Part shown: positions 7,247-18,296 of the stretch, piece after piece | Layout: each line of letters starts with the position of its first letter | Position numbering within the stretch: position 1 is the stretch's first letter | DNA from: Nonomuraea sp. | GTDB lineage: Bacteria; Actinomycetota; Actinomycetes; Streptosporangiales; Streptosporangiaceae | Direction of reading: 5' to 3' | DNA length: 19,900 nucleotides | Assembly: GCA_013362835.1 (NCBI GenBank) | Contig: JABFVJ010000146.1 | Location: 1-19,900, forward strand | Notes under the pieces: model-generated | Told to the model about the DNA's origin: nothing | The model's input: the letters and a program-made list of their open reading frames with translations, nothing else | Databases searched by the model: none | Made by a program: the position numbers and the translations under genes

Positions 7247-8593
7247 GTGCTCAAGCAGTCACCACCCCCCACGCTCCCCCGAGTGCTCGGCCTGTTCGGC
7301 GCGGTCATGCTGACCCTGTCGTGCATCACCCCCGCCTCCTCGCTGTTCATCATCGTCCCCGAAGTCCTCGCAGGTCAGGGCAGTGGCGCGGTGGTCGCGC
7401 TGCTCGCCGGGCTGGTCGTCTCCGCCGGCATCGGCTGCTGCTACGCCGAGCTCGGCACGCTCACCCCCAGCTCCGGCGGCGAGTACGCGATGGTCAACCG
7501 GCTGCTCGGCCGCTTCGCCGGCTGGATCACGTTCGGGCTGTCGGTCGCGCTGCTGGTCGTGATCCCGCCGATCATCGCCCTCGGCACCGCCGACTACCTC
7601 GCCGACCTGGTCGCGATCGACCGGCCGCTCGCGGGCGCGGCCGTGATGCTGCTCGCGACCCTGCTGGCCGTGCTCGACGTACGGTCCAACGCCCTCATCA
7701 CCGGCGTCTTCCTGGCCGTGGAGGTGGTGGCGGCCGGGGTCGTGGCCGTGCTCGGGTACACGCACGCAGAACGCGGCGTCGACGTGCTGGTCGCGCCCGT
7801 CGCGCCGGAGGGGCAGCCGTACACGCTCGCGATCCTCGTGGCGGGGCTGACCGTGACGATGTTCTCGTTCAACGGGTTCGGCACCGCGGTCTACCTGTCG
7901 GAGGAGATCAAGGAGCCGCGCAGGAACGTGGCCCGCGCGGTCTTCTGGTCGCTGGGCCTGGCCGCGGTGGTGATCGTGCTGCCCACCGGGGCCGCCGTGC
8001 TCGGCGTCGGCTCGCTGGACGAGCTGGCCGACGGCGGCTTCCCCGGCTACGTGCGCTCCTGGGGCGGCGACGGCCTCGCCACGGCCGTCAACCTCGGCAT
8101 CGTCGTCGCCATCATGAACGCGGTGCTCGTCATGGCCCTGCAGAACGCCCGCGTGCTGTTCGCCTCCGGCCGCGACCGCGCCTGGCCCGAGGTCGTCAAC
8201 CAGGCGCTCACCCGGCTGCACCCGCGCTGGGGCTCGCCCTGGGTGGCCACGCTGGTGATCGGGCTGCCGGGCGTGGCCATGGCGGCGCTGCTGGAGATCG
8301 AGGAGCTGCTCGGCGTCACGTCCGTGATCATCTGCCTGGTGTCGATCCTGCTCGCCGTCGCGGCGCTGCGGGCGAGGTCGGGGGCGTTCAGGCCGGTGTC
8401 CGCGTGGCGGATGCCGCTGTGGCCGGTGATCCCGGTGCTGGTGATCGCGGCGCTGGCGTACGCGCTGGCCGAGCAGGCGGTCGCCGACCTGCTGGTCGCG
8501 GGCGGGATCGTGGCCGCCTCCGCCCTCTATTACCTGCTCTACCTGCGGCCCAGGGCGGACTCCCGCTGGGTCGTGACCACTCCGGAGGACTGA
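7247..8593 (+). CDS. APC-superfamily amino acid/polyamine permease
   Basis: Integral membrane transporter of 448 residues with about twelve hydrophobic segments, starting at about residue 12 ([25 protein letters not shown]). APC hallmarks are the TM2-loop sequence [21 protein letters not shown] (near residues 67-87), [23 protein letters not shown] in the middle, and [14 protein letters not shown] before the later helices. The family exchanges or cotransports amino acids, amines and polyamines with protons; the exact substrate is unknown. The GTG start has AGGAG 6 nt upstream. The stop is separated from the amidohydrolase ATG by one base, so the two are one transcription unit. Its divergent TetR neighbour and double operator suggest substrate-inducible import. 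Confidence 0.92.
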   Translation: MLKQSPPPTLPRVLGLFGAVMLTLSCITPASSLFIIVPEVLAGQGSGAVVALLAGLVVSAGIGCCYAELGTLTPSSGGEYAMVNRLLGRFAGWITFGLSVALLVVIPPIIALGTADYLADLVAIDRPLAGAAVMLLATLLAVLDVRSNALITGVFLAVEVVAAGVVAVLGYTHAERGVDVLVAPVAPEGQPYTLAILVAGLTVTMFSFNGFGTAVYLSEEIKEPRRNVARAVFWSLGLAAVVIVLPTGAAVLGVGSLDELADGGFPGYVRSWGGDGLATAVNLGIVVAIMNAVLVMALQNARVLFASGRDRAWPEVVNQALTRLHPRWGSPWVATLVIGLPGVAMAALLEIEELLGVTSVIICLVSILLAVAALRARSGAFRPVSAWRMPLWPVIPVLVIAALAYALAEQAVADLLVAGGIVAASALYYLLYLRPRADSRWVVTTPED

Positions 8594-8594
8594 C

Positions 8595-10211
8595 ATGCAC
8601 GACTTGGCCGTACGCAACGCGCGCATCCACACCGTGGACGACGCCAGGCCGTGGGCAGGCGCCCTCGCCGTCACGGGCGGGCGGATCGCCTGGATCGGCG
8701 ACGACCGCGACTGCCCGCCGGCCGCCGAGGTCGTGGACGCGGGCGGGCGGCTGGTGCTGCCCGGGTTCGTGGACGCGCACAACCATGTGCGGCTGGGCTC
8801 CGACGACGCGTGCGTGCAGCTCGCCGGGGCCGCCACGGCCGATGAGATCGGACGCAGGATCGCGGCCTGGCGGGCCATCCACCCGGACGCCGCGTGGATC
8901 GAGTGCGAGGGGTTCGACTACGCGGCGCTGCCCGGTACGCCCACGGCGGCCGTTCTCGACGCGCTGACCGGCGACGTGCCCGCGTTCGTGTTCAGCTACG
9001 ACGTGCACACCATGTGGCTGAACAGCGCGGGCATGCGGCGGCTCGGGATCGCGCGTGACCGGGTGGACCTGCCGTTCGGCGTGGCCCAGGTGGACGCGGC
9101 GGGCGAGCCGACCGGCTTCGTCACCGAGTTCGCCGTACGCGGGCTGTCGCGCGACGGCCACCGGGCCCTGGCCGGGGCGGGACTGCCGTGGGCGAGCGCC
9201 GGCCGCCGCTACTCCCGCCTGGCCCACTCGCTGGACCAGGCCATCGGCCACGGGATCACGACGGTCGTGGAGCCGCAGAACTCGCTGGACGACCTCGCGC
9301 TGTTCGAGCGGGCGCGGAGCGAGGGGCGGCTGCGGTCCCGGCTGATCGCCGCCCTGTTCCACCCGAGAGGAACCAGCGAAGCCGACTTGCGGGATTTCGC
9401 GGACGCCGCCGCGAAATATCGGGATGAATGGTTCCGGGTCGGGCCGCTCAAGCTGTACATCGACGACGTCGTCGAGCCGCGTACCGCCGCGTTGCTGGAG
9501 CCGTACTGCGGGCACGCGCACCGAGGCGAGACCTTCTACCCGCCCGAGGAGTTCGCCGCCCTGCTTGCCCGGCTGGACGCGGCCGGGTTCCAGACGTTCG
9601 TGCACGCGACCGGGGACCGGGGCATCCGGACCGTCCTCGACGCGGTCGAGCACGCCCGCGCCGTCAACGGCCCGCGCGACGCCCGGCACCAGATCGTGCA
9701 CGTGGAGTGCCTGGACCCGGCCGACGTGCCGCGCTTCGCCGAGCTCGGCGTGGTGGCCTGCATGCAGCCCAGGCACTGCTCGCCCGACATCGCGGGCCCC
9801 GGGCACGACTGGGCCGCCGCCGTGGGCGCCGGGCGCTGGGCCAAGGCGTGGCCGATGCGCTCGCTGGAGGCGGCCGGCGCGGTGCTGGCCTTCTCGTCGG
9901 ACTGGAACGTGGCCGAGATGGACCCGATGATCGGCCTCTACACGGCGGTCACGCGGCGGGGGCTGGCGGGCGGTCCCGCGTGGGTGCCGGAGGAGACGGT
10001 CACGCTGGAGGGCGCGATCCGGGCGTACACGCTGGGGTCGGCGTACGCGAACTTCTGCGAGCACGATCGGGGGTCCCTGACGCCGGGCAAGCTGGCCGAC
10101 TTCGTTATCCTGTCGGAAGACCTGTTCGAGGTGCCGGCCTCGCGCATTCCCGAGGTCCGCCCCGAGCTCGTCGCCGTGGGCGGGGCCGTCGTCGTGGGCG
10201 CGGACACTTGA
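8595..10211 (+). CDS. Amidohydrolase family protein (YtcJ-like, Amidohydro_3)
   Basis: Predicted cytoplasmic metal-dependent hydrolase of 538 residues in the YtcJ/Amidohydrolase_3 group, which cleaves amide, N-formyl or related C-N bonds. The N-terminal beta-sandwich strand ([11 protein letters not shown]) precedes the metal motif GFVDAHNH (His62, His64). Further family motifs are FVHATGDRG (His337), QIVHVECLD with His369, [11 protein letters not shown], and FSSDWNV with Asp436. The C-terminus carries [16 protein letters not shown], the closing strand of the small domain. No signal peptide is seen. A GGAGG site 6 nt upstream, inside the permease 3' end, sets the start. Coupling to the permease suggests it processes the imported compound; the substrate cannot be deduced. 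Confidence 0.92.
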   Translation: MHDLAVRNARIHTVDDARPWAGALAVTGGRIAWIGDDRDCPPAAEVVDAGGRLVLPGFVDAHNHVRLGSDDACVQLAGAATADEIGRRIAAWRAIHPDAAWIECEGFDYAALPGTPTAAVLDALTGDVPAFVFSYDVHTMWLNSAGMRRLGIARDRVDLPFGVAQVDAAGEPTGFVTEFAVRGLSRDGHRALAGAGLPWASAGRRYSRLAHSLDQAIGHGITTVVEPQNSLDDLALFERARSEGRLRSRLIAALFHPRGTSEADLRDFADAAAKYRDEWFRVGPLKLYIDDVVEPRTAALLEPYCGHAHRGETFYPPEEFAALLARLDAAGFQTFVHATGDRGIRTVLDAVEHARAVNGPRDARHQIVHVECLDPADVPRFAELGVVACMQPRHCSPDIAGPGHDWAAAVGAGRWAKAWPMRSLEAAGAVLAFSSDWNVAEMDPMIGLYTAVTRRGLAGGPAWVPEETVTLEGAIRAYTLGSAYANFCEHDRGSLTPGKLADFVILSEDLFEVPASRIPEVRPELVAVGGAVVVGADT

Positions 10212-10278
10212 CTCCGATGGTAACCTTGCATGTCGGCTCTGTGACGGTGGCGCTGTGTAACACAAGCAGGCGCTGCCC

Positions 10279-10308
10279 ATGACGGCCTTCACGCGGCGAC
10301 TGTAGGCA
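10279..10308 (+). promoter_or_regulatory. Candidate rpsO promoter
   Basis: ATGACG (10279-10284) and TAGGCA (10303-10308) are separated by 18 bp and would start transcription about 50 nt before the rpsO GTG. Both hexamers are imperfect. An 11-bp palindrome TGTGTAACACA lies further upstream at 10254-10264. Confidence 0.3.
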
Positions 10309-10368
10309 CGCACGGTCGTTCGCACTCTTTTGTCTCATTCGCGCGTGTCCGTAGATTGAAGGAGAGCC

Positions 10369-10638
10369 GTGTCCCTCGACACCGCTGCCAAGAAGACCAT
10401 CATCGGGGAGTACGCGACGACCGAAGGCGACACCGGTTCGCCCGAGGTGCAGATCGCACTGCTCAGCAAGCGCATCAGCGAGCTCACCGAGCACCTGAAG
10501 ACGCACAAGCACGACCACCACAGCCGTCGTGGCCTGCTTCTGCTCGTCGGTCGCCGGCGCCGGCTGCTGAAGTACCTGCAGAAGGTCGACATCCAGCGTT
10601 ACCGCTCGCTCATCGAGCGGCTCGGCCTGCGCCGATAA
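10369..10638 (+). CDS. rpsO: 30S ribosomal protein S15
   Basis: Primary 16S rRNA-binding protein of the 30S platform that also forms an inter-subunit bridge. The 89-residue length is typical. The conserved S15 sequence is plain: the [15 protein letters not shown] loop, the [15 protein letters not shown] core (residues about 41-55) that contacts the rRNA three-way junction, and the [14 protein letters not shown]-terminus. The GTG start has a strong AAGGAGA site 3-9 nt upstream. A strong hairpin follows the stop, and pnp lies downstream as in the widespread rpsO-pnp arrangement. Confidence 0.98.
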   Translation: MSLDTAAKKTIIGEYATTEGDTGSPEVQIALLSKRISELTEHLKTHKHDHHSRRGLLLLVGRRRRLLKYLQKVDIQRYRSLIERLGLRR

Positions 10639-10644
10639 CATGGA

Positions 10645-10673
10645 AAGGGAGCGGCGCAGGACGCCGCTCCCTT
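10645..10673 (+). terminator. Strong hairpin between rpsO and pnp
   Basis: A 12-bp perfect stem AAGGGAGCGGCG / CGCCGCTCCCTT with a 5-nt loop (cagga) begins 6 nt after the rpsO stop, and CTCAT follows. It probably acts as an attenuating terminator. In Streptomyces a hairpin in the rpsO-pnp gap is an RNase III processing site, and this one may serve the same role. Confidence 0.8.
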
Positions 10674-10944
10674 CTCATATGGGCCCGCCCATGTGGGTAG
10701 GAGCCAGAGCGTCCGGCGCGTCGCGGCGAGAAACCGCCGCAGCCCTGACGTACAACTGAAAATCCGAGACACACAGCCCCCGCGTCCGTTTCAGCACCAT
10801 GCGACCCGCGACGCCTGCGGGCCGGTCCTCGGTAGTGGCTTCCGGTAAGAACGACCGGGCGCTTCGATCGAAGACCGGCGCTGCACCTAACGAGGGTGCC
10901 GGTGAATAAGAGGGCGCGGGTGACCGACCACAAGGAGGTCCCCC
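10674..10944 (+). other. Structured pnp leader region without a gene
   Basis: This 271-bp gap holds no convincing ORF. It contains ATGGGC-cc-GCCCAT (10679-10692), a hairpin GCGGCG-agaaac-CGCCGC (10723-10740) and a perfect 12-bp palindrome CTTCGATCGAAG (10862-10873). A bulged stem pairs ACCGGC (10874-10879) with GCCGGT (10898-10903) and inner ACC with GGT. The pnp ribosome site follows about 30 nt later. No clean -35/-10 pair was found. Confidence 0.55.
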
Positions 10945-13278
10945 GTGGAGGGTGTCCACACTGCTGAAGCCGTCATTGACAACGGCTCGTTCGGCACGCG
11001 CACGATCCGGTTCGAGACCGGTCGGCTCGCGCGTCAGGCGGCGGGTTCCGCCGTCGCCTATCTCGACAACGACACGATGGTGCTCTCCGCCACCACCGCG
11101 TCGAAGCAGCCCAAGGAGAACTTGGACTTCTTCCCCCTCACGGTCGACGTCGAAGAGCGCATGTACGCCGCGGGCCGCATCCCCGGCTCGTTCTTCCGCC
11201 GTGAGGGCCGTCCCTCCGAGGACGCGATCCTGACCTGCCGCCTGATCGACCGGCCGCTGCGCCCGTCGTTCGTCAAGGGCCTGCGCAACGAGATCCAGGT
11301 CGTCGCCACGGTGATGGCGCTCAACCCCGACCACCTCTACGACGTGGTCGCCATCAACGCCGCCTCGTTGTCCACCCAGCTGGCGGGCCTGCCCTTCTCG
11401 GGCCCGATCGGCGGCGTGCGCGTCGCGCTGATCGACGGCCAGTGGGTGGCCTTCCCCACGCACCACGAGCTGGAGCGGGCCACGTTCGACATGGTCGTGG
11501 CGGGCCGCCTGCTCGACGACGGCGACGTCGCCATCATGATGGTCGAGGCCGAGTCCACCAAGGACACGCTCAAGCTGGTCGCCGAGGGCGCCGTCGCGCC
11601 CACCGAGGAGACCGTGGCCCAGGGCCTCGAGGCCGCCAAGCCGTTCATCAAGGTGCTGTGCGAGGCGCAGTCGCGCATCGCGCAGGTCGCCGCCAAGGAG
11701 ACCGCCGAGTACCCGGTCTTCCTCGACTACCAGGACGACGTCTACAACGCGGTCGAGGCCGCGGTCAAGACGGAGCTGGCCGCCGCGCTGACCATCGCCG
11801 GCAAGCAGGAGCGCGAGACCGAGCTCGACAAGGTCAAGGCCCTGGCCGCCGAGCGGCTGCTGCCCGAGTTCGAGGGGCGCGAGAAGGAGATCTCCGCCTC
11901 CTACCGCTCGGTGATGAAGAAGCTCATGCGCGAGCGGGTCGTCAACGAGGGCGTCCGCATCGACGGCCGCGGCACCAAGGACATCCGCGCCCTGTCGGCC
12001 GAGGTCCACGTGGTGCCCCGGGTGCACGGCTCGGCCCTGTTCGAGCGCGGCGAGACCCAGATCATGGGCATCACCACGCTGAACATGCTGCGCATGGAGC
12101 AGGTCATCGACACGCTCAACCCCGAGCGCACCAAGCGCTACATGCACAACTACAACTTCCCCCCCTACTCCACCGGTGAGACCGGCCGCGTGGGCTCGCC
12201 CAAGCGCCGCGAGATCGGTCACGGCGCGCTCGCCGAGCGGGCGCTGATCCCCGTGCTGCCCTCGCGCGAGGAGTTCCCGTACGCCATCCGCCAGGTCTCC
12301 GAGGCCCTCGGCTCCAACGGCTCCACCTCGATGGGCTCGGTCTGCGCCTCCACGATGGCGCTGCTCGACGCCGGTGTGCCGCTGCGTGAGATGGTCGCGG
12401 GCATCGCGATGGGCCTGATCGGCGAGGGCGACCAGTACGTCACCCTGACCGACATCCTCGGCGCCGAGGACGCCATGGGCGACATGGACTTCAAGGTCGC
12501 CGGCACCAAGGACGTCATCACCGCCCTCCAGCTCGACACCAAGCTCGACGGCATCCCCGCCTCCGTGCTGGCCGGCGCGCTGAAGCAGGCCAAGGGCGCC
12601 CGCCTCGCGATCCTCGACGTGATGCAGGAGGCGATCGACTCCCCGGCGGAGATGAACCCGACCGCGCCGCGCATCATCACGATCAAGGTCCCGGTCGACA
12701 AGATCGGCGAGGTCATCGGCCCGAAGGGCAAGATGATCAACCAGATCCAGGACGACACGGGCGCCGAGATCACCATCGAGGACGACGGCACGATCTACAT
12801 CGGCGCCACCGACGGGCCCTCCGCCGAGGCCGCCCGTACGGCGATCAACGCCATCGCCAACCCGCACATGCCCGAGGTCGGCGAGCGCTACCTGGGCACG
12901 GTCGTCAAGATCGCGGCCTTCGGCGCGTTCATCTCGCTCATGCCCGGCAAGGACGGCCTGCTGCACGTCTCCCAGATCCGCAAGCTGCACGGCGGCAAGC
13001 GCATCGAGAACGTGGAAGACGTCATGAGCGTCGGCGAGAAGATCCAGGTCGAGATCGCCGAGATCGACGGCCGGGGCAAGCTCTCCCTCGTGCCCGTCGA
13101 GGTCATCGAGAAGGAGGCCGCCGAGAAGGAGGCCAAGGCGCCCGAGGGCGACGAGGGCCCCGAGGCCGACGCCGAGGCGCCCGCCGCCGCCGAGGAGAAG
13201 TCCGAGCGGCCGCCGCGCCGCACCCGGACCCGCGTGCGTACCACCCGCCCCAGCGACGGCGACGACCGCAACTCGTGA
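10945..13278 (+). CDS. pnp: Polyribonucleotide nucleotidyltransferase (PNPase)
   Basis: Phosphorolytic 3'-5' exoribonuclease that also adds heteropolymeric tails and, in actinobacteria, can make or use (p)ppGpp-related substrates. The 777-residue protein has all domains: first RNase PH domain with [10 protein letters not shown] (from about residue 83), helical linker (about 240-320), and second RNase PH domain with [10 protein letters not shown] (about 456) and the catalytic aspartate segment [10 protein letters not shown] (about 508). A KH domain with IGPKGK (about 590) and an S1 domain [15 protein letters not shown] (about 649-715) follow. A tail of about 60 residues is first Glu/Ala-rich, then Arg-rich ([16 protein letters not shown]). 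The GTG start has AAGGAGG 6 nt upstream. The stop overlaps a possible GTG start of the peptidase gene by 4 bp. Confidence 0.98.
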   Translation: MEGVHTAEAVIDNGSFGTRTIRFETGRLARQAAGSAVAYLDNDTMVLSATTASKQPKENLDFFPLTVDVEERMYAAGRIPGSFFRREGRPSEDAILTCRLIDRPLRPSFVKGLRNEIQVVATVMALNPDHLYDVVAINAASLSTQLAGLPFSGPIGGVRVALIDGQWVAFPTHHELERATFDMVVAGRLLDDGDVAIMMVEAESTKDTLKLVAEGAVAPTEETVAQGLEAAKPFIKVLCEAQSRIAQVAAKETAEYPVFLDYQDDVYNAVEAAVKTELAAALTIAGKQERETELDKVKALAAERLLPEFEGREKEISASYRSVMKKLMRERVVNEGVRIDGRGTKDIRALSAEVHVVPRVHGSALFERGETQIMGITTLNMLRMEQVIDTLNPERTKRYMHNYNFPPYSTGETGRVGSPKRREIGHGALAERALIPVLPSREEFPYAIRQVSEALGSNGSTSMGSVCASTMALLDAGVPLREMVAGIAMGLIGEGDQYVTLTDILGAEDAMGDMDFKVAGTKDVITALQLDTKLDGIPASVLAGALKQAKGARLAILDVMQEAIDSPAEMNPTAPRIITIKVPVDKIGEVIGPKGKMINQIQDDTGAEITIEDDGTIYIGATDGPSAEAARTAINAIANPHMPEVGERYLGTVVKIAAFGAFISLMPGKDGLLHVSQIRKLHGGKRIENVEDVMSVGEKIQVEIAEIDGRGKLSLVPVEVIEKEAAEKEAKAPEGDEGPEADAEAPAAAEEKSERPPRRTRTRVRTTRPSDGDDRNS

Positions 13279-13319
13279 CCGAGGCAACCGGTAATCTCGG
13301 CACCCCGGGAGGGCTCGTG

Positions 13320-15477
<2,158 letters not shown>

Positions 15478-15488
15478 CCGGGGTTCTG

Positions 15489-15534
15489 CACGACGTGCCC
15501 ACAACCCAGTGAACAGGGTCGCGGGCACGTCGTG
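15489..15534 (+). terminator. Long-loop inverted repeat after dapB
   Basis: A perfect 12-bp stem CACGACGTGCCC (15489-15500) / GGGCACGTCGTG (15523-15534) encloses 22 nt, in which ACCC (15504-15507) can pair with GGGT (15516-15519). It starts 12 nt after the dapB stop and lacks a T-tract. It probably acts as a terminator, but a protein-binding dyad is possible. The rest of the gap to 15627 shows only a TAATAT box (15582-15587) without a -35. Confidence 0.55.
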
Positions 15535-15627
15535 AGGAGAGGATCCCGGCTCCGCACAGCCGGGCCTACGATCATCAACAGTAATATCCGGAGGCGGCCT
15601 GCGGCCCGAACATGAGACCGTGTCGCC

Positions 15628-16101
15628 ATGGTGCGATGGGCTGAGCCGGGTGAGCTTTCCGGGCTGATATCTGTGGAATTGGCGGCCGACCAGCTCTTCG
15701 AGGAGGTCGGCATCGTCTTCCCGCCCGGCACCACCATGGTCGAAGAGGTCGACGACCCCGCCCGCGTGCTGGTGGAAGGCGACCCGCCCGCCGGGTTCGC
15801 GATGATCGGGTGGGTCGACGGCAACGTGCATCTCGACCAGCTCGCCGTACGCCCCGACGCCATGCGGCAGGGCATCGGCGGGCGGCTGGTGGAGGCGGTG
15901 GTCGACCACGCCGGGGCCGTGGGCGCGCCGGCGGTGACGCTGACGACGTTCAGGGACGTGCCCTGGAACGCCCCCTGGTACGCGCGCCACGGCTTCTCGG
16001 TGCTGCTGCGACAGGAGTGGGGGCCGGAGCTGCGCGCGCTGGTCGAGCACGAGCGCGAGCTGGGCATCGAGGTGGCGCCGAGGGTCGTGATGCGCCGATA
16101 A
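15628..16101 (+). CDS. GNAT family N-acetyltransferase
   Basis: Predicted acetyl-CoA-dependent N-acetyltransferase of 157 residues. The GNAT core is seen in HLDQLAVRPDAMRQGIGGRLVEAVVDHA (residues about 69-96), where RQGIGG (80-85) is the pyrophosphate-binding motif A after the beta-4 strand. The beta-5 segment follows as VTLTTFRDVPWNAPWYARHGF, a form shared with a subgroup acting on small amines or amino acids. The C-terminal RQEWGPELRALVEHERE helix precedes a final strand (VAPRVVMRR). The ATG at 15628 has only a weak ribosome site; GTG 15631 is an alternative. The substrate is unknown. It is followed 9 nt later by tenA, but tenA appears to have its own promoter overlapping this stop codon. 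Confidence 0.9.
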   Translation: MVRWAEPGELSGLISVELAADQLFEEVGIVFPPGTTMVEEVDDPARVLVEGDPPAGFAMIGWVDGNVHLDQLAVRPDAMRQGIGGRLVEAVVDHAGAVGAPAVTLTTFRDVPWNAPWYARHGFSVLLRQEWGPELRALVEHERELGIEVAPRVVMRR

Positions 16102-16104
16102 CCT
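16099..16104 (+). promoter_or_regulatory. Candidate -10 for tenA inside the GNAT stop
   Basis: TAACCT contains the GNAT TAA stop and ends 6 nt before the tenA GTG, which has no Shine-Dalgarno. The spacing fits leaderless initiation. No strong -35 is seen. Confidence 0.35.
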
Positions 16105-16110
16105 GGCGAC

Positions 16111-16773
16111 GTGAGCCGGTTCCGTGATGAGTTGTGGCAGGTCGTCGGCGGTGTCTACGACCAGATCCTGACCCACCCGTTCCTGGCGGGGCTGACCGAC
16201 GGATCGCTGCCCAGAGACGCGTTCCGCCACTACGTGGTGCAGGAGGCGCATTTCCTGCCCGACTACGCGCGCGCCCAGGCGGCGTGCGCGGCGCGTTCCC
16301 CCGAGCCGTGGGCGGTGCAGCGGTTCGCGGCCGACGCCGCGATGACCGTCGAGGTCGAGCACAGTCTCGTGGTGGAGCTGCTGGCCGCGTTCGGGCTCGA
16401 CGAGGCCGACGCGCGCAAGACGCCGCCGGGGCCGACGACGGTGGGCTACACGTCGTACCTGGTGCGCACGTGCTCGCTGGGCACGTTCCCCGAGGCGCTG
16501 GGCGCGATCGTGCCCTGCTACTGGATCTACGCCAGGGTCGGCGAGACCCTGCTCGGGCGCTCCTCGCCCGACCCGCTGTACGCCTGGTGGATCGACACCT
16601 ACGGCGGCGAGGGCTACCAGGAGACCGTCGCCGGGGTGCTCGACCTGCTCGACGACCTCACGCTGACCGGCGAGGAGCGGCTCCGGCTGCTCGACCGGGC
16701 GCTCACGACGGCCCGCTACGAGTGGATGTTCTGGGACGCGGCCTGGCGCCAGGAAGGCTGGCCATGCGGCTGA
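16111..16773 (+). CDS. tenA: TenA family protein (thiaminase II, TenA_C type)
   Basis: TenA proteins hydrolyse aminopyrimidines such as formylaminopyrimidine or thiamine breakdown products to recover HMP for thiamine synthesis. The 220-residue protein matches family length. It keeps the nucleophile Cys136 in VPCYWIY (B. subtilis Cys135), Tyr113, Tyr140, Tyr164 in DTYGGEGY, and Glu204 in YEWMFWDAAWRQEGW. Thus it belongs to the Cys class. Odd points: the usual Q-D-x-x-Y/F motif reads QEAHFL (Glu45 for Asp44, Phe48 for Tyr47 of B. subtilis), so pyrimidine recognition may differ. The comparison residues come from memory of the B. subtilis enzyme. No other thiamine gene is in the window. Its 3' end overlaps pucR by 10 bp. 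Confidence 0.9.
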   Translation: MSRFRDELWQVVGGVYDQILTHPFLAGLTDGSLPRDAFRHYVVQEAHFLPDYARAQAACAARSPEPWAVQRFAADAAMTVEVEHSLVVELLAAFGLDEADARKTPPGPTTVGYTSYLVRTCSLGTFPEALGAIVPCYWIYARVGETLLGRSSPDPLYAWWIDTYGGEGYQETVAGVLDLLDDLTLTGEERLRLLDRALTTARYEWMFWDAAWRQEGWPCG

Positions 16774-18296
16774 GGGACCTCCTCCAGGCCGACCAGCTCG
16801 CTCTGAAGGTGCTGACCGGGCACGACCTGCTCGACCGGCGCGTACGCGGCGTCTCCACGACCGATCTGCCCGATCCCGCCATGTTCGTCAAGGCGGGCGA
16901 GCTGGTGCTCACCGAGCTGACCTGGCACACGGGGGCCGATTCGTCGCGCGCGTTCGTGAAGAGTCTGGGCGAGGTGGCGGCGCTGGTCGCGGGCACCGCG
17001 CTGAAGGTCCCACCCGCCGACCTCATCGACGCCTGCGCCGAGGCCGGGCTGCCGCTGCTCACGCTGCCCGTCGACGTGCCGTTCAGCCAGGTCACCGAGC
17101 ACGTCCTGCGGGCCCTGATCGCCGAGCTGGGCACCCCGCCGCGGCCCGCGTACGCCGCCCGCAGGCGGCTGGCCAGCACGCTCGTCGACGGCGGCAGCCT
17201 CACCAAGCTCGTCACGGCGGTCGCGGGCGAGCTCGACGTGCCCTGCTGGGTGCTCTCGCCCACCGGCCGGGTGATCGTCGGCTCGCAGCCGCTCGCCGCC
17301 ACCGCCCGGCCGCGGCTGGCGCACACGTTCCTCACGGCGCGGTTCCTGCCCGGGATGGTCACGCAGGAGGACGGCACGGCGCTGTCGGTGTTCCCGGTCA
17401 GCAAGGGCGCGCCGCACCGGATCGCCAACTGGTTCCTCGCCTACGCGGGCGAGCAGGTGCAGGGCGAGAACGAGGACCTGGTCGTCGAGCTGGCCGCGCT
17501 CGTGGCGCTGGAACGCTCGCGGCTGGAGGCGGCGCAGCGGATCGAGCGGCGGGTGCTCGACCAGCTCCTGACCCTGCTGGAGTCGGGCGACGCCGCGCTG
17601 CCCGGGGTGGTCTCGCGGCTGCACACGCTGCACGTGGAGACCGAGCACGGCCTGCTGGCCGTGGCCCTGTCGGCCGACCTGGGGACGGGCGGCGAGGTGG
17701 CCGTGCCGGTGCTGGACGAGCTGCTGCGGCCGCTCGCGCCCGGCATCGTCACCGCGACCGGCGCGGCCGCGGCCGTCGCGCTCGTCCCGCTGGCGGGCAA
17801 CACGGCCGAGGAGCTGACGGCACACGTGCTCAGGGGCGCGCGCACGCTGGAGGCGGGGCTCGGCGAGGGCCGCATCACGCTCGGGGTGAGCAGCGTGACG
17901 ACCGGCCCGGCCGCGCTGAGCAGCCTGATCGAGGAGGCCAGGCACGCGCTCAGGCTGGCCGCGCTGAGCGGCGACCGGGTCAGCGTGATCACCGGCGACG
18001 ACGTCAGCTCCCACCGCACGCTGCTCGCCGCCATCCCGGGCGAGCTGCGGCGGGCGTTCCGGGCGCGGCTGCTCGGGCGGCTGGAGTCGTACGACGCGGC
18101 CAACCAGACCGACCTGCTGGAGACGTTGCGGGCGTACCTGGAGGAGTCGGGCTCGTGGGCGGCCACGGCCGAGCGGCTGCACGTGCACGTCAACACGCTG
18201 CGCTACCGGCTGCGCCGCATCGAGGAGCTGACCGGGCGGTCGCTGAACTCCTGGGACGAGCGGGTCGACTTCATCCTGGCCCTGCGGATGCGCTGA
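16764..18296 (+). CDS. PucR family transcriptional regulator
   Basis: Predicted 510-residue cytoplasmic regulator. The N-terminal PucR-type domain (residues about 1-120) begins MRLRDLLQADQLALKVLTG and contains LVLTELTWHTG. A middle GAF/GGDEF-like CdaR region (about 150-400) follows. A C-terminal PucR helix-turn-helix (about 450-505) reads LETLRAYLEESGSWAATAERL, then HVNTLRYRLRRIEELTGRSL. Family members control purine, amine and other nitrogen-compound catabolism. ATG 16764 has AGGAAGG 6 nt upstream, inside tenA, and the reading frames overlap by 10 bp, so the two proteins are made together. The target may be tenA itself or a nearby transport/catabolic gene. The 3' end overlaps a convergent glutaredoxin gene by 26 bp. 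Confidence 0.93.
   Translation: MRLRDLLQADQLALKVLTGHDLLDRRVRGVSTTDLPDPAMFVKAGELVLTELTWHTGADSSRAFVKSLGEVAALVAGTALKVPPADLIDACAEAGLPLLTLPVDVPFSQVTEHVLRALIAELGTPPRPAYAARRRLASTLVDGGSLTKLVTAVAGELDVPCWVLSPTGRVIVGSQPLAATARPRLAHTFLTARFLPGMVTQEDGTALSVFPVSKGAPHRIANWFLAYAGEQVQGENEDLVVELAALVALERSRLEAAQRIERRVLDQLLTLLESGDAALPGVVSRLHTLHVETEHGLLAVALSADLGTGGEVAVPVLDELLRPLAPGIVTATGAAAAVALVPLAGNTAEELTAHVLRGARTLEAGLGEGRITLGVSSVTTGPAALSSLIEEARHALRLAALSGDRVSVITGDDVSSHRTLLAAIPGELRRAFRARLLGRLESYDAANQTDLLETLRAYLEESGSWAATAERLHVHVNTLRYRLRRIEELTGRSLNSWDERVDFILALRMR

Noticed and set aside
8388..10325. 645-codon minus-strand open frame opposite the amidohydrolase
   Set aside because: Arg/Gly/His/Pro-rich antisense shadow; the plus-strand frame carries all the catalytic motifs.
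10330..10357. TTGTCT/TAGATT (16-bp spacer) as rpsO promoter
   Set aside because: It would start transcription inside the strong AAGGAGA ribosome site, leaving too short a leader; an upstream candidate is preferred.
10675..13287. 870-codon open frame on the minus strand opposite pnp
   Set aside because: It is low-complexity Arg/Gly/Leu/Asp translation antisense to a clearly conserved PNPase and is explained by GC-rich codon use. No domain or ribosome site.
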